Positions 1 through 11,912 are shown, counted from the stretch's first letter. The stretch: DNA of 64,000 bases from Branchinecta lynchi (GCA_023053575.1 JAKZAP010000013.1:18509689-18573688); one strand, 5' to 3'. Notes: a model not told the origin generated them from the letters alone. Made by a program: numbers and translations.

Positions 1-185
1 CGGCTGAAACAGGAACTTTCGTCAAAGTAGACATGACGCAGGCTATAGGGGTAAACTCACATGCTGAATCCATATCTGAACTTCGTCTTCTCCGATGATT
101 ACCTCTGGTCCGCTACAAGACCCGATTGTCTGTAAATACTGAATTTTTGGGATCCCATCAAAACCTTTGGTCTTGTTTGGTCGAA
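1..185 (+). repeat. 3' end of a GGGATCCC-family element
   Basis: This stretch matches the 3' ends of the elements at 12170-13600 and 15388-16797: the same order of sentences (gtaaac.cacatgctgaatcc, then a block ending TTTTTGGGATCCCATC and AAACCTTTGGTCTTGTT). The element is cut by the window edge. The ORFs through it are not genes. Confidence 0.7.
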
Positions 186-345
186 TAAAATCCATTTTGG
201 AGGCATTCGTGTTCTCGTTGTTTTCCGTACGCGGAGTCCGTGCGGTGTGACTCCATCTATTCTCGCCGTTCCCCTCAATGTCACCGGGGAATGGCGAGAA
301 TACGCCTGAGGAGACAATGAATCTGTCGTTTCGTTCCACCGAGTT
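186..345. repeat. Dispersed repeat holding the empty site of the fold-back element
   Basis: The block is closely similar to the two flanks of the fold-back element at 56314-57082 (shared text: ttctcgttgttttccgt, gcggagtc, gtgactccatct, cgagaatacgcct). Here gtgACTCCATCT runs directly into attctcgccgttcc, so it shows the uninterrupted target; ACTCCATCT lies at 250-258. Confidence 0.7.
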
Positions 346-599
346 ATTATCAATGACGATCGTTACGATTATGTTATTTCCGTTTCACCATCCGGCGTAA
401 AAAGAGTTACGATTAGTTACGATTGTCACAATTTACTTATGATGGTCGGGAGGATCATAAGTGATAACAACTCTTCGTTCATCAGAAATTCCCGTCAGAA
501 TAGTGACGTCTGTCCGTGCTATTATTATTTTCGTTCCAGAAAGAGTAGTAACTACCACAATAAAGAGCTGGCTCCTCCTTTTCTCATTATATTTTGTAA

Positions 600-625
600 T
601 CAATCAATCAATCAATTTATTTAAT
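600..625. repeat. (TCAA)n microsatellite, probable retroelement tail
   Basis: Four ATCA/TCAA units are followed by tttatttaattcg. A short simple-sequence run like this is typical of the 3' end of a non-LTR element, but no coding remnant was found beside it. Confidence 0.4.
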
Positions 626-734
626 TCGTTATATTATACATCATATGTTCAAATTACACTAACAAAGGACTATTTTTTTACTAAATATATACAACATCTA
701 CACACAACATCTAGTTTCCCATCAACTTGTGAGT

Positions 735-1830
735 ATATCTACACCGTGTCCGTCGTACTCCTAGTAGTTCCTGTTTTTCCTCCCTATTATGTGATGCATC
801 TTCTGTAAGAAGGTCTCACCATCTCCTGGTGATTTTTCAATAGAACCTGTCTCACGATCGAGTTCTGGTGAGTCCGAAAACGGTTTGGTTTCCCGTTCAA
901 CGCAGGAAATCCGATCGACTTTTAATGACTATATCACACACTTGAAGTGATGTCAGGTTTCGTTGAATCGAAATATGACATGTTTACGTCGGTTCAAAAT
1001 ATGTTTACGTTTTATATTCATACATAAAATATACAGATTCTGGGAAAAAATGTATTCACGCTTCTTACAAGTTGTTAACTTTAATTAAAATACTTTGTTC
1101 TTGGTTTTCAAAGATTCGATTGACGATACTTTTGAAGAAACTTGGTTCGTTTTACAAAAATAATCGGCAGTAATTTCCCCATACCATACATAACCTTTTC
1201 TCCTTCTTCAAACAATAGTGCATTTTTTTTCTTAAGTCGTTTGGCAACATTATCCAAACTGAGTCTGTCTAAACCGTGTCCATCGCACTCTTAATAGTTT
1301 CTGTTTTTTTCGTGATTAGTATCGACGAATGTTTCCTGATGATTGCCCTAATATGTCACCAACGAATAGTTTTCCTCTCTTTTTGAATATATTGCCCCTC
1401 GATTCCTTCGTTGTGTCGGAAAACGGGTTCGTTTTCCGTTCAACGCCGGAAATCCGATCGCCTTTTTAGTAGTATTGCTGGAAGTGATGTCAGGTTTCGT
1501 TGAATCGAAATGTGACTTATTAATAACTTCGGTTCAGAATATGTTTACACTTTATATTAAAACATAGAATATACAGATTCTGGGGGGTTGGGGGGGAATG
1601 TATGCAGTGTTTCAAAAGTTGTTTATTTTAAACACAACGCTTTATTCTTGGTTTTCAAAGATTCGACTGACATACGCGGAAGAAACTTGGTTCGTTAAAA
1701 AAAAAAAAAAAAAAAAAAATGGCATTAACTTTCCCATATCAGACATAACCTCCCTTCTTCAAATAATTGTGTATTTTCTTCTTCAATTGTTTGGCTACAT
1801 TTCCCGAACTGTTACGCTGCCATGTAAAAT
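735..1830. repeat. Tandem duplication of about 535 bp (two diverged units)
   Basis: Unit 1 (about 735-1270) and unit 2 (about 1271-1830) share the same ordered blocks: ccgtgtcc.tcg.actc, cggaaaacgg, gaaatccgatcg, gtgatgtcaggtttcgttgaatcg, atacagattctggg and cataacctt. Unit 2 contains a poly-A run of about 21 bases near 1700. No coding function is seen. Confidence 0.7.
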
Positions 1831-1959
1831 GAATGTGATGAAGTTTACTTCTTTTTATTTCTAGTACTTTCTCCATTAGAAACCACAGCTCTAGATCATA
1901 GACGTCTTTGATTCCTAGTTGAAGAATATGTACATACAAAATATACTTAAAATGTATTT

Positions 1960-3050
1960 AAAATGTGGTGAGGAAGACATTATTTTGCAAAAAAGACTAG
2001 CCAAGTCTTTAGAATGCATAACAGATGGGGCTTAACTGCGTTAAAAGGGGACTAGGGCGATCCAATAGCGCTCTAACTAAACTATTGTAAGCCTTTGACA
2101 ATCTGAACGACATCGCATCGACTGATTGCTTGATCTAGCAACAAGACCGTCACTTGATTAGTCAAAGTCTAGATTAAAACCATTTAGATGTTTGGTGGTT
2201 TCAAAAGCGTCAAATAGTGCAATTAGTTCGCTCAAACAACTCAGCTGATATATTAGCTATTCGGTGTAACACAGACCGAAATTGGATGTCGCCAAGATTT
2301 GATCGGCACTTTGACTGGGACAACTCGGTCCTGAATCGAACGTCTGATGCGATTGATTAGATATAACCGTTAGATGCGAGTAATTACAAGTTTTGGATTC
2401 ATGCCAGAGAATCAGCGATGGCGAGAGAAAATAGCAAATTTGTATTGATACAACTCGTAGTACCGAACTGGCACCTAAATATGTCGGATATTACATTTAT
2501 TGGATTAAAGTTTAACTGAAAAGGGCAGAGATGGGACATTCTGGTTACCCCTAACTTATTCACTTAAAGAGGCTTGAAGAACTGATGAAAAATGCGTTAC
2601 TTCGTTGCTCCGCTATTCACGAATAATAAATTTTCAAATAGTGGAATTTTCCCGTCAGTTTTGTGGTACTACCTGTGGCGTATGCTTGACGAAAAATATT
2701 TATGATTTTTTTTGTTGTTCAGGGACTAAGCAGTCTTCACCAAGCTTATCATCGCCTACTGAAAAGCCGCGTTTGTGTTCAGATTCAAATATTCCACGTC
2801 ATAGTAGAATTTGCGCTGTGGGGAAACCTGTAGATATTCTAAACCTCACTATTAGAGCAGATAGTGGAAAATAAAAAAAAATCTCTTAGCAGATCCAAAT
2901 AACTCGGTGTATTCAACTAAATGATAAAAAATAAGTTTGCTTTTCAGTTAAACTTTAAAATAAACTGAATATTAAAGGTTAACTTCAGACATCGAGCTTG
3001 ATATCGGATAACATCGAGACGGTCATTGAAAATAACCTATCCGAGCCGAA
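1960..3050. other. Stretch without a recognised gene
   Basis: Nothing coding is supported. Around 2583-2700 the text GATGAAAAATGCGTTACTTC with the following blocks recurs at about 38635-38720, so part of this is another dispersed repeat. The 89-codon plus-strand ORF at 2605 lies in this repeat and resembles no family I know. Confidence 0.4.
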
Positions 3051-3965
3051 GGCTAGGTTGATATTTTTAAATGGCCGTCGAGTTGGAATTCCGGTTATCC
3101 CGCTAGTCGTACTTCCGGATGTGCTAGGTCAATGAAACTTGGCAAGCATACCAGGGACCTTAAATGAATAAGATGGAAATAGTCATTTCCTCGATCCGAG
3201 CATCTTCGGGGGAGTGGAGGGATGGGGAATCCGGAATCTTGAGGTAGGCTATTTATAACTTTCGAACGGGTGATCGGATAACAATGAAATTGGATATTTG
3301 GCGAGACCGCGTGCCTCAGACGACCCACTTAAAATCCCACTTGGTGGGAAGAACTTGCTCAAGTCCTAGATACATCGTTGACATAACCGGACAGGATTCG
3401 GTCACATTAGGGGGAGTTGGGGGGTGGGGGTGGAATTCGGTGATCCCGTGAGTTCGGTACTAGGACGATGAAATTTGGTAGGCATATCAGCGACCCGAAC
3501 AGACTGCCTTGAAAATAGTTGTTTCCCCGATGCGACCATCGTGGGGGGGCGTGGAGGGGTGGTGAATCCGGAATCTAGTGGCATGCATAACTTTTGAACG
3601 GGTGAACGAATTCGAGTCAAACTTGATAGGCGGTAAGATAAGATGCTTTAAATTATTCATTTATGTGTCCGAGCCAGGTTCGGCCGTGGCAGGGGGAGTT
3701 CGGGGGGGGGGGGGGGGTACCGGAAATAGTTTGGCACTTCTAGGAATCAAACGAGTGGATCTGAACTTAAAAGGTAGAAAAGCAATATGCCCTAGATGAT
3801 CCGACGCAATGCCGGAAATACCCAGACTCGAGTGAAACTAGATATCCTATTTCTAGGTCCGAACCTAGGGGGGTTGAAGGTGGTATTTTTTTAAATACTC
3901 ATCTACTTTATTGCATCACTTACTCGTAACAAGTGTAATATGAGCTCGTAGCTCTTGTTTGCTAA
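3050..3965 (-). repeat. AAGAGCT/GCACTTG-family element, reverse orientation
   Basis: Read on the minus strand it begins with aacaagagctacgagctcatatt (3965 downward) and then carries the family's spaced phrases: ccaagtttcat, poly-C runs, and gatccg.tcacccgttc.aaagtt. The left part is degenerate. The short ORFs on both strands are by-products of these phrases. Confidence 0.65.
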
Positions 3966-4177
3966 TGGGGTAGGGAATTTTATTTTAGAAGAGTAGCAAC
4001 CCATGCCTACTGCAGACCTACTAAAATGACTACTGTTGGGACCCAAGCACTTCAGTTTCTACCAATACAGTCTTTTATTTGTTGGCGATTCAGATGCCAT
4101 CTAGCGGTCGTGAAAGCCTACTATAGATCTACTAACATGACTACTCATAGGGGTCGTGGAAGTAAAAAGTAAACAAT

Positions 4178-4587
4178 AGTTGCGTTTTTGCAGATACCAT
4201 GGTATCTTATACCACGGTCTAAAGTTGTTTTTGCATTTTCTGATACCACGGTCGAAAGGTGTTTTTGTAGTTGTCGTGGTATCTGACCAGTTAGCGTGGT
4301 ATCTGATATTCAGATACTACGGTCCGACCGTGGTAACTGGTCGTGGTACCTGAAAAGTCATCTCACTTTCATCAAACTTTGTCAGATTGGTGAGAAAGAA
4401 GTTTACCACTTAGTGATGTGACTGAATATCTGTTTTTCTTTTGGGATGACTTCGAAAAGCGCAATTTCGGCAATTGTCGTTTTTGCAGAGCAACCGTATA
4501 TCAGATACCACGATAACTGCTAAAATGACTAATTGCAGATCCAGTTACCGTGGTAACAGATGCCATGGTATCTGCAAAAACTCAACT
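4178..4587. mobile_element. Palindromic MITE, AGTTGCGTTTTT termini
   Basis: About 410 bp bounded by inverted ends: AGTTGCGTTTTTGCAGATACC on the left and its near complement, ending CTGCAAAAACTCAACT, on the right. The interior is saturated with the self-complementary words GGTATC, GATACC, CCACGG and CCATGG, so it could fold along most of its length. It has no coding capacity. Further copies are at 46350-46645 and 55388-55742, with partial copies near 9610-9720 and 10090-10470. Confidence 0.8.
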
Positions 4588-4964
4588 AATAACAAAACCA
4601 CGTGTTGGCTCTTGAGAAAACCAGAAAAATTCGAGATCAAAGACAGTGATCAATGTTAAATAACTAGCGTTTGGAAAGCAAGAGATGGTAGGATGTTGTT
4701 TCAGTTGACAAACTGTATTTTCAGTGGAAATCTGACTGTGACAAGGTATGACCTAGGGCATAGGCTGCTTGTCTATGAGAGTAAGATGTTCTGTCATTTT
4801 CCAGTATTTATTTTATTTTTTATATAATATTAAAGTATTTTTTTGTGTTTTTTTTTACTGAAAGTATTGTTTTTAGTTTATTTTGGAGGTCAGCTTCCAC
4901 TTCTGAGTATTTGAGAAAAAGTGCTCGGTGAATTCAGTTTTTGAGGAAAAGTGCTCGATGAACA

Positions 4965-5380
4965 TCTGCGGAGGCTGATACAAGGTCGTAACAACCTCCG
5001 CAAAAGTAATTGTCATAATAGAACTTCGTGTGGGAAGTGTAAAGGGGCGTTGTAGTGGTCTTTACTTCTGCCCAGCGTGTGGTTGTGTGGACGAGAATTT
5101 GTTTCATTTTATGTGCGAATGTGTGGAACTGAAGGATATGAGAGCTGAAATAGTTGGGGAGCAAATTTTCGGGGAAGGTTGTTGGTGGAAAAGTTTAAGG
5201 AGAAAAGTTTGTTTGGGGTTATGCAGCTTGGAAGGTTTTTGCGGATAGGCTGAAAGCATAGAGCAGAGATTTTGTAGATAAGATTTATTAGAAGAGTTGA
5301 TTTTTGTTTTTTTTTATTTGTTTTCTATTGTTTTGTATGCGATGGCCCTCGGGCTTTAAGCAAATATATTTATTTATTTA
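4965..5380 (+). mobile_element. LINE 3' end with zinc-knuckle coding remnant
   Basis: The plus-strand frame at about 5030-5248 reads YFCPACGCVDENLFHFMCEC, a C-x2-C-x8-H-x4-C knuckle followed by a short helix-like tail. This is the C-terminal motif of many non-LTR reverse transcriptases. The downstream text GATGGCCCTCGGGCTTT and a TATTTATTT tail are the element's 3' end. Related 3' ends occur at 35960-36105 (plus), 33110-33290 (minus, tail only) and 58640-59040 (minus). The copy is strongly 5' truncated. Confidence 0.7.
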
Positions 5381-6473
5381 TTTTATTTCAAATAAGGCCA
5401 ACATGGCCCACAATATAACAAAACACACTCAACAAACAAACAAATGTAAGTACCAGGTCACTTACGTGACTCCCGTCAAAAGCGTACAACCGCGTACAAC
5501 GCCACGCAAGCCATACAGGCAGAGAAAGACGCATCTGAGGCCCACGAAAGATCCTAAGAAGTGGGCTAGGGGATCGGAGGATCCTGGTTTGAAGGGACAG
5601 AATTGACCGCCCCCGAAGTTCACCAAAAGATGGAAGCCACAAACATTCCCGATGCGCTACAATTCCAAGGAAGACCGTGAAGCCACCGGAACGAATTATT
5701 ATACATAACCCGAAAAGAATTCTCACATTTCACACTGACATTACAAGCAAGAGGAAGGCAGTAAAGTGGCGTGCAGTAAGCCCTGAAAAGAAAACTCTGT
5801 ACCGGGGCCTCGCAGCTACCAAACCTCCTTATCAGTATATTTGCTCTAATAGATAGAGACCTCATAAGCGAAGAAACATGCGCTTCAGCAGTCATCGAAA
5901 ATGAGAACGCCCAAGTATTTGAAATGCTGGATGACTTGAATCTTTGAACTAGATAGTACAGCATCTTGGACAATCTTCCAGTGAAGACCACGTGGAATGA
6001 ATGCAATACACAGCGTTTTCTTCGTGTTGAAAACGACATCATGCATCAAAGCCAAATCATCACAAACAGCCAGTAGCTTATTCAGTGCTGCTACTGTTGG
6101 GGCAAGAACGGCTAGGTCGTCAGCATAACTAAGGTTGTTGAAACACAGCCCTTGTATGAAGCAACCAACTCCAGTTCTAGCCAACAACAAATTCAAATCA
6201 TCTACATACAGGTTTTACAATAACGGAGAGAGCAGACCTCCTTGGCGAACCCCATTCAACACTGTGAATGGCTGGCTGATTACACCACTCCACTTCACTC
6301 GGAACGGCTGTGTCTGAAACCAAGCAGCTAGGGTTCCAGTTACCCTAGGGTCAATACCCCTCGAGACCATCTTATTCAGAACCTTGTCGTGGTTAACCCT
6401 GTCGAACGCCTCCTTGGCGTCAATAAAACACCCAAACACCGGGCTGAAGTACTGGATCACCGCCTGTAAAATT
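5381..6473 (-). mobile_element. APE-type LINE, 3' half: reverse transcriptase C-terminal part (broken)
   Basis: On the minus strand three overlapping frames carry reverse-transcriptase motifs in order: CFIDAKEAFDRVNHDKV (motif A, about 6440-6390), NGVRQGGLLSPLL (motif B, about 6255-6215), LSYADDLAVLAP (motif C, about 6125) and KYLGVLIFDDC. After these comes the C-terminal block RANILIRRFGSC...YCTPLYCLPLAC...MYNNSFRWLHGLPW (about 5825-5660). Frames change at least twice, so the copy is dead. The 3' end meets the LINE end at 4965-5380 tail to tail, at an (AATA)n run near 5370-5395. The 5' half continues at 7798-9060 across an inserted element. Confidence 0.85.
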
Positions 6474-7797
6474 ACAAGAGCTGCAAGCTCATATGGCACT
6501 TGCAAGGCTGGGTCAGAGGATGAAAGTAGGGATTCTTCAGTTCGTGGGTTTGTTGTGGTTATTTGTAAGCAAAACCCTTGAGATAATGGGTCCTTGGAAA
6601 TCATGAGAACGTATCGTTTGGTAATACATTTGGCTGTGACGATGCGCACTTTAGGGGAGCTAGAAATTCATCTGTAATCAAAACTCTTGAAGCAAAAATG
6701 ATGATGAGCTCATCGGCAGAATGAAATGTATATTTTAATCAAAAGTATCATTTGTACTTTAAGAAATTCAGTTGTAAGCAAAACCCATGAGGCAAAAATA
6801 TTCTAATCATGCCAAGTCTCTAATGTTTAAGTTTCATGGTCCTAGCACATCTGGAAGTACTTTAACTGGTGATCACCGGAATTCAGGACCCCCCTTCCTC
6901 CCCCCACAGTGCTCGAACCCGATCCAGTTCTGTCACTGATGAATCTAGGGCTTGTGCTTGTTCTTCCCACCAAGTTTCATCCCAATCGCTCCACTCTTAG
7001 CATGTCATAAGATTTACGGCTCCCCCCTGACTCCCCTCCCACAATAATCGGATCCTGTTCGGACTTCACATGGGACATCCGAGACACGAGGTCTTTCCAA
7101 ATATCAAGTTTTATTAAGATCTGATGACCCGTTCCAAAGTTATACGTACCTCTAGATTCCGTATTCCCCTTGCCTCCACCCCCCCCCCCCCCGGTGGTCG
7201 GATCGGGGAAGTGACTATTTCCAAGTTATTTTGGTCGGGTCCCTGGTACGCTTGCCAAGTTTCACTGTCCCAGCCCACCTAAAAGTAACTTAACTCCGTA
7301 TCACCGGAATTCCGCCCCCCCCCTCCAACTCCCACAACAGTGCACGAATCCCGTCCGCGTCTGCCAATGATGTACCTAGGGCTTGTGCTTGTTCCTCTCA
7401 CCAAGTTTCATCCCGATCCCTCCACTTTAAGCTTGTCATATGATTCCCCCCCCCCACATTCATCGGACTCGGTCCGGACTTGAAATGGAACATCTGAGAC
7501 ATGACATCTCTCCAAATATCAACTTTCATTAAGATCCGATAACCCGTTCGAAAGTTATGCATACCACTAAATTCCGGATTCCGGCTCCCCTCCCTCCCCC
7601 CACGATGGTCAGATCGGGCAAGTGACTATTTTCAACTTAGTTTGGTCGGGTCTCTAATATGCCTGCCAAGTTTCATCGTCCTAGCATATCTGGAAGTACC
7701 CTAACTCGCAAACACCGGACTAACCGACCGACCGAGCGACAGACCGACGGAAAAGTGATCGGTATATGGCACTTGGCCGGAAGGCAAGTGCCATAAA
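6474..7797 (+). mobile_element. AAGAGCT/GCACTTG-family element inserted in a LINE
   Basis: This is a nearly complete copy. It starts ACAAGAGCTGCAAGCTCATATGGC and ends with the hairpin GGCACTTGGCC/GGCAAGTGCC followed by ATAAAAAC. The outer words TATGGCACTTGC (left) and GCAAGTGCCATA (right) are exact inverted repeats. The interior is built of repeated phrases (ccaagtttcat, poly-C runs, aagttatgc) and has no coding capacity. It splits a reverse-transcriptase reading frame between FCVF and ILQAVIQYF, so both borders are set to within a few bases. Helitron/DINE-like elements have a terminal hairpin of this kind, but the class is not proven. Confidence 0.8.
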
Positions 7798-9060
7798 AAC
7801 ACAAAAATCGGTTGATGATTTTTCTTTCAACCCAAACTGGTAACGTGGAGAACGAAGCTGGGGTTCAAGAATAGTATACAAACACTTCGCGAACACCTTT
7901 GACACAACTGCAGCCAGCGCAATTGGCCGGTAACTCGAAACTGCAGACATATCACCGGATGGGAACAAGACATAGCCTACTTCAGTCAAAGCCACCGGGA
8001 CAAAATGATGATTCAGAAAACCATTAAATAGCACAGACAACATGCAAGTCACAGTCTGACCGGCAAGTTTAATGTGGTTAGCTGTAGTACCACCAAGCCC
8101 ACCAGACTTACTACCTGCAAGCCCAGACACCACGCGAGAAATACTCTACGGATATCAGCTGCTCACCAGGGTTAAGCTGGGAGTCAATAAAGGCCTGACG
8201 CCCCAGACCACTCACATCCGATTCTACCGCAGAAAAAACTTCGCTGAAGTGTCCACGCCATAACTCGGCAATCGCAACAGGGCCAATCGCTGGCCCGACT
8301 CTTTCTGCTGCTTTTGGCACCGATACACGTTGAACCTTCGCAACACACTTCCAAAACGCATTAAAGCGAAGTGTCCCAAGAGCCCTTGCAAGTGCCGTAG
8401 CCCGAAGTTGCAATATGCTTCTTACACCAACGAAAAGAACTACGAAATTTAAAATTTAGAAGCCTTCGTATCCGATCAAACTCGTCACCAATCCGTCTAC
8501 CATGTGACACCCAAGCCAAAAATGCTCTTTTAGCAGCCAGGTAGTGCACCTTCACATGACTAATCCAACCAGGCACGACCCCTGCCCCAGAACCAGACCT
8601 GGGGCCATGTAAGGCAGAAGTCGGTAAAGTTTCACATGTAGTTAGTAACAAAATACCAAGAATTGTTAGATACAAAAACTCTAGTTTTCTACAGTGATCA
8701 GGGTTATTACAAGGGTTTAAAATACAAGAGTATTGAGAGGAAGGCTCCAAACTCAGGATTCTCCTCTCAACCCCTTTAACATAAGACCCCTTCTGGGCCT
8801 CACTTACAGTCTCCCAAAATACGCGGAGGATCAACCACCTTTGGGGAAGAAAAACTCAAATTATCCGTACGCGGTAACGGGCACGCAAACTCAAATACAA
8901 GCGGGAAATGATCCGACCCGAACACGTCGTAACGTATCCTAATATTTGATAACAGCAAATGCATTGCTTGTGAACACAAAATATGGTCAAGCCAAGACGT
9001 ACTACCAGTATGACTCATGAACGTAAATGACGTAGCTTCCAGCGCCACTACATCAGACAA
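7798..9060 (-). mobile_element. APE-type LINE, 5' half: endonuclease end and reverse transcriptase start (broken)
   Basis: Read on the minus strand, 9060-8800 encodes the end of an APE endonuclease (STSWLDHILCS ... YDVFGSDHFPLVFEF, the conserved SDHxP block). Then follow a linker with AKRAFLAWVSHGRR and FRSSFRWCKKH, and the reverse-transcriptase start (KSGGLGGTTANHIKLAG, FVPVALTEV, SSYRPIALAAVVSKVF, QFGLKEKSSTDFCVF). Several frameshifts separate these frames. The endonuclease N-terminus is missing, probably from 5' truncation near 9060. The clade looks like the broad Jockey/I/CR1 group, based only on motif spelling. Confidence 0.85.
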
Positions 9061-9289
9061 AATAAGGTGGTTGATATCATATTATATCATATCATAGGAA
9101 GATATGCATTGCATACCTGTTCGAGAAAAGTTATATACAATTATACGAAAACCTCACTTGGAATCTGTCAAAAATTTTGATAATTGCGTCAGTAAAATAT
9201 GATACGAAAGAGTTCCAATTGTAAAAAATAGGTTACTGTAACTGCTATTGTGGATAGGTTGGTTAAAGAATTTACCTTCCCTACTTTTA

Positions 9290-10080
9290 AACATAATATC
9301 AGGGTCACTGGAAAACCGGAACCCCGGAACCTCCGCCACCGGAACCGATGGCTTTGGAAAACCGGAACATGAAACTGGAAAACCGGAACCGATGGCTCGG
9401 TTTCAATCTGCTATAGGAAAATGGAAAACCGGAACTTGGGAATGGAAAACCGGAACATGTGGTCTTGGGCTACGATTTTTCGCTGAATACATTGCACGTT
9501 CACTTTCTTTCGTTGCTTCTGTGTGTCCCTTAATGAAGAATGCCCAGATCCATTTGAAGAAGCTGATTGTGTCGTCATATTAGCCAACGATTCAGGGAGA
9601 CTAATTTAGTAATGTTGCGTCTTTCGTCATGACAATAGTTGCATTTAGCAGATACACAAATATCTTATACCACGATAGCTGGATCTTTGCAAAAACAACA
9701 ATTGCCGAATTCCCTACTTTTACGTGATGATACTGATGATGCTGATGAACGTGAACTGACTTTCCAGATAATGGAAAACCGAAACATGTGGTCCTGGGCA
9801 ACTGATTGAAATTTTAACGCGTTGACGGAAGAAGACGGTTCCGCTGAAAACCTTGCACGTTCACAGTGCAGTTCCTTTCTTTGCTTGTGTCCCTTGGTGA
9901 AGAAGGCCCAGATCCACTTGCCGAGGCTGGTTATTTTACCCTATTTGCCAACGAATCAGGGATGATTCATAGCCCCATATCATACAAACTCCGTCTTAAA
10001 TTGCATTACATCGTCTCCTTGTTCCTACCATCGAGTATCGATACTTGGATCCCGAATCGTTTCTCTTATGACTGAATAAA
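9290..10080 (+). repeat. GGAAAACCGGAAC-rich element with an internal duplication
   Basis: Between 9310 and 9455 the 13-mer GGAAAACCGGAAC or a close variant appears at least five times. The block at 9475-9610 (gctgaatacattgcacgttcac ... gccaacgattcagggag) is repeated in diverged form at 9840-10095. The same element appears inverted at 25700-26215. No protein family is recognised. Confidence 0.7.
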
Positions 10081-10089
10081 TAACGACTG

Positions 10090-10475
10090 GAGGAAAACTA
10101 ATTTAGTAATGCTAAATGATCATGACAATAGTTGCGATTTCGCAGATACACAAATATCTTATACCACGGTAACTGGATCTTTGCAAAACCAACAACTCCC
10201 TGCTTTTACGTGTTGATCATGATGATACCGATTAACGTGAAATGACTTTCCAGATACCACGGTCCGGAACGTTGTATCTGAATATCAGACATACGATACC
10301 TGGTCCAGATACTCGGTAACTGCAAGAACTACTTTGGACCACGGTATCAGATAACGTGAAATGACTTTCCAGATACCACGATCCGTACCGTTGTATCTCA
10401 AATTCAGATATACGATATCTGGTCCAGATACTCGGTACCGATAATCTGCAAAACGCAACTAATCTACATCGTTCT
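10090..10475. mobile_element. Partial copies of the GATACCACGG palindromic MITE
   Basis: Repeated GCAGATAC, TATACCACGG, CCAGATACCACGG and CGGTATC words, with one internal block occurring twice (gtgaaatgactttccagataccacg at about 10230 and 10355). The right end reads CTGCAAAACGCAACTAA, matching the terminus of the family at 4178-4587. A further fragment lies at about 9630-9720. Confidence 0.65.
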
Positions 10476-10739
10476 GGGCTACTACAATATCAATTCGAAA
10501 CATAAAATAGAGTTTTATTTTTAAAATAATATCAAGGGTTCACTTACGACCAGGGCCGGCGCATGATAATATGTGAGCCAACGGTTCCTTGGGGCTGGTT
10601 TGCGCGGATACGATATCCCCCATAATAAAGATAGGGCAATTTTCTATGCCAGAGCACATTTGACGTATTTTCCATCAGCTATAGTAGAGGTATGCTTATA
10701 TTTGAACGTCTGCTGACAGTGAACGATCTAATATACTTT

Positions 10740-11560
10740 TGCCCTCGAGTTCTGATCTGATTACCCTTTCGAAAGTTATGAATGAATGAATTTATTACAT
10801 GCAGCCTTGTAATAAGGCATTTGCACAGTACATACAAACAAAAAGGTAAATGAGCGCTTGACAAGAAATACATACGGGAGTCTACGGTTTCCGCATTCCT
10901 CCCCCCCCCCCATTCCCCCCAGAATAGCCGGATTCGGGTAGTGACAATTTCTAATCCAATCTGGTCGTGTCCCTAACGTGCCCACCACGCTTCACCATCC
11001 TATCACATCTAGAAGTACCTTAACTCGCGATAGCCGGAATTTCGCCCCCCCCCCCCCCCCAACGCCCCCCAGTGTACGGATCTTGTCCGGTTTTGTAAAT
11101 GATATATCCAAGGCTTATACTTGTTCTTCCCACTAAGTTTCATCCCGACCCTTCCACTCTAAGCGTTTCCCGAGATTTCCGGTCACCCCCCCCCCACCCT
11201 ACAACTCCTTCCACAGCTATCTGATTCGGTCCGGGCTTGAAACGAAAACAAACACCGGCTACAATTATCAAATTTCGTTCAGATCCGATTACCCGTTCGA
11301 AAGTTATGGAAGCCACACTATTTCGGATTCCCCCTCACTCCACTCCCCCCACGATGGCCGAAACGAGGAAATTACTATTTACAAGTCAATCTGGTCAGTC
11401 CAAAGCATGCCTCCAAAGTTTCATCGTCCTATCACATTTCGAAGTACTTTTACTCGCAATCACCAGAATCCCCCCCCCCCCCAAACTCCCCCCACAGTGT
11501 CGGGATTCGGTCCGGTTTTGTAAATGATGTATCTAGGGCTTATGCTTGTTCTTCCCACCA
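10740..11560 (+). repeat. AAGAGCT/GCACTTG-family element interrupted by a retroelement tail
   Basis: The family phrases run from about 10755 (gattaccctttcgaaagtta) to 11560 (cttgttcttcccaccaagtttcatcccg). Near 10780-10872 the text is interrupted by a GAATGAATGAATTTATTACA segment that looks like a LINE 3' end in reverse orientation. Long C runs (10899-10910, 11045-11060, 11471-11482) are typical of the family. Confidence 0.6.
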
Positions 11561-11605
11561 AGTTTCATCCCGATTCTTTCCCCATGTTCAGTTTTCATTC
11601 CCAAG

Positions 11606-11912
11606 CTACTTCCGATTCAGTGCACATATCTCAAACACTGCATCCTCGATGGTTGAACACTCACTGTGATAAGCAGTCGCACAACTTCGGCACAGTACCT
11701 GAAAAGAAAATACCATGAATGACGAATTAAACATACGACTGGGATGCTGGAAGAGGGGAACAAATGTCAAACCCTCTGTTTTCTCATTAACAGTAATCGT
11801 TAATCTATATTTAAATTCACTTTCTTCAACGCTGTGGAATTTCCCCATGAAGTTTATTTGCCAGAAACGATCTTCAATAGTCACAGAGACTCCGTCATGA
11901 TTTTGTGTCCGC
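11606..11912 (-). other. Exon-like ORF, possibly TRAF/MATH-like; unassigned
   Basis: An open minus-strand frame of about 100 codons follows an AG at about 11913. It contains RFWQINFMGKFHSVEESEF then KYRLTITVNEKTEGLTFVPL, a beta-strand-rich alternation that is loosely reminiscent of TRAF/MATH-type sandwiches. A typical acceptor (ttttcttttcag) lies inside it near 11700, followed by VLCRSCATAYH and a GTGAGT donor at about 11665, so it may be two short exons. Codon use looks protein-like, but no motif fixes a family. It may also be a fragment of a mobile-element gene. Confidence 0.25.
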
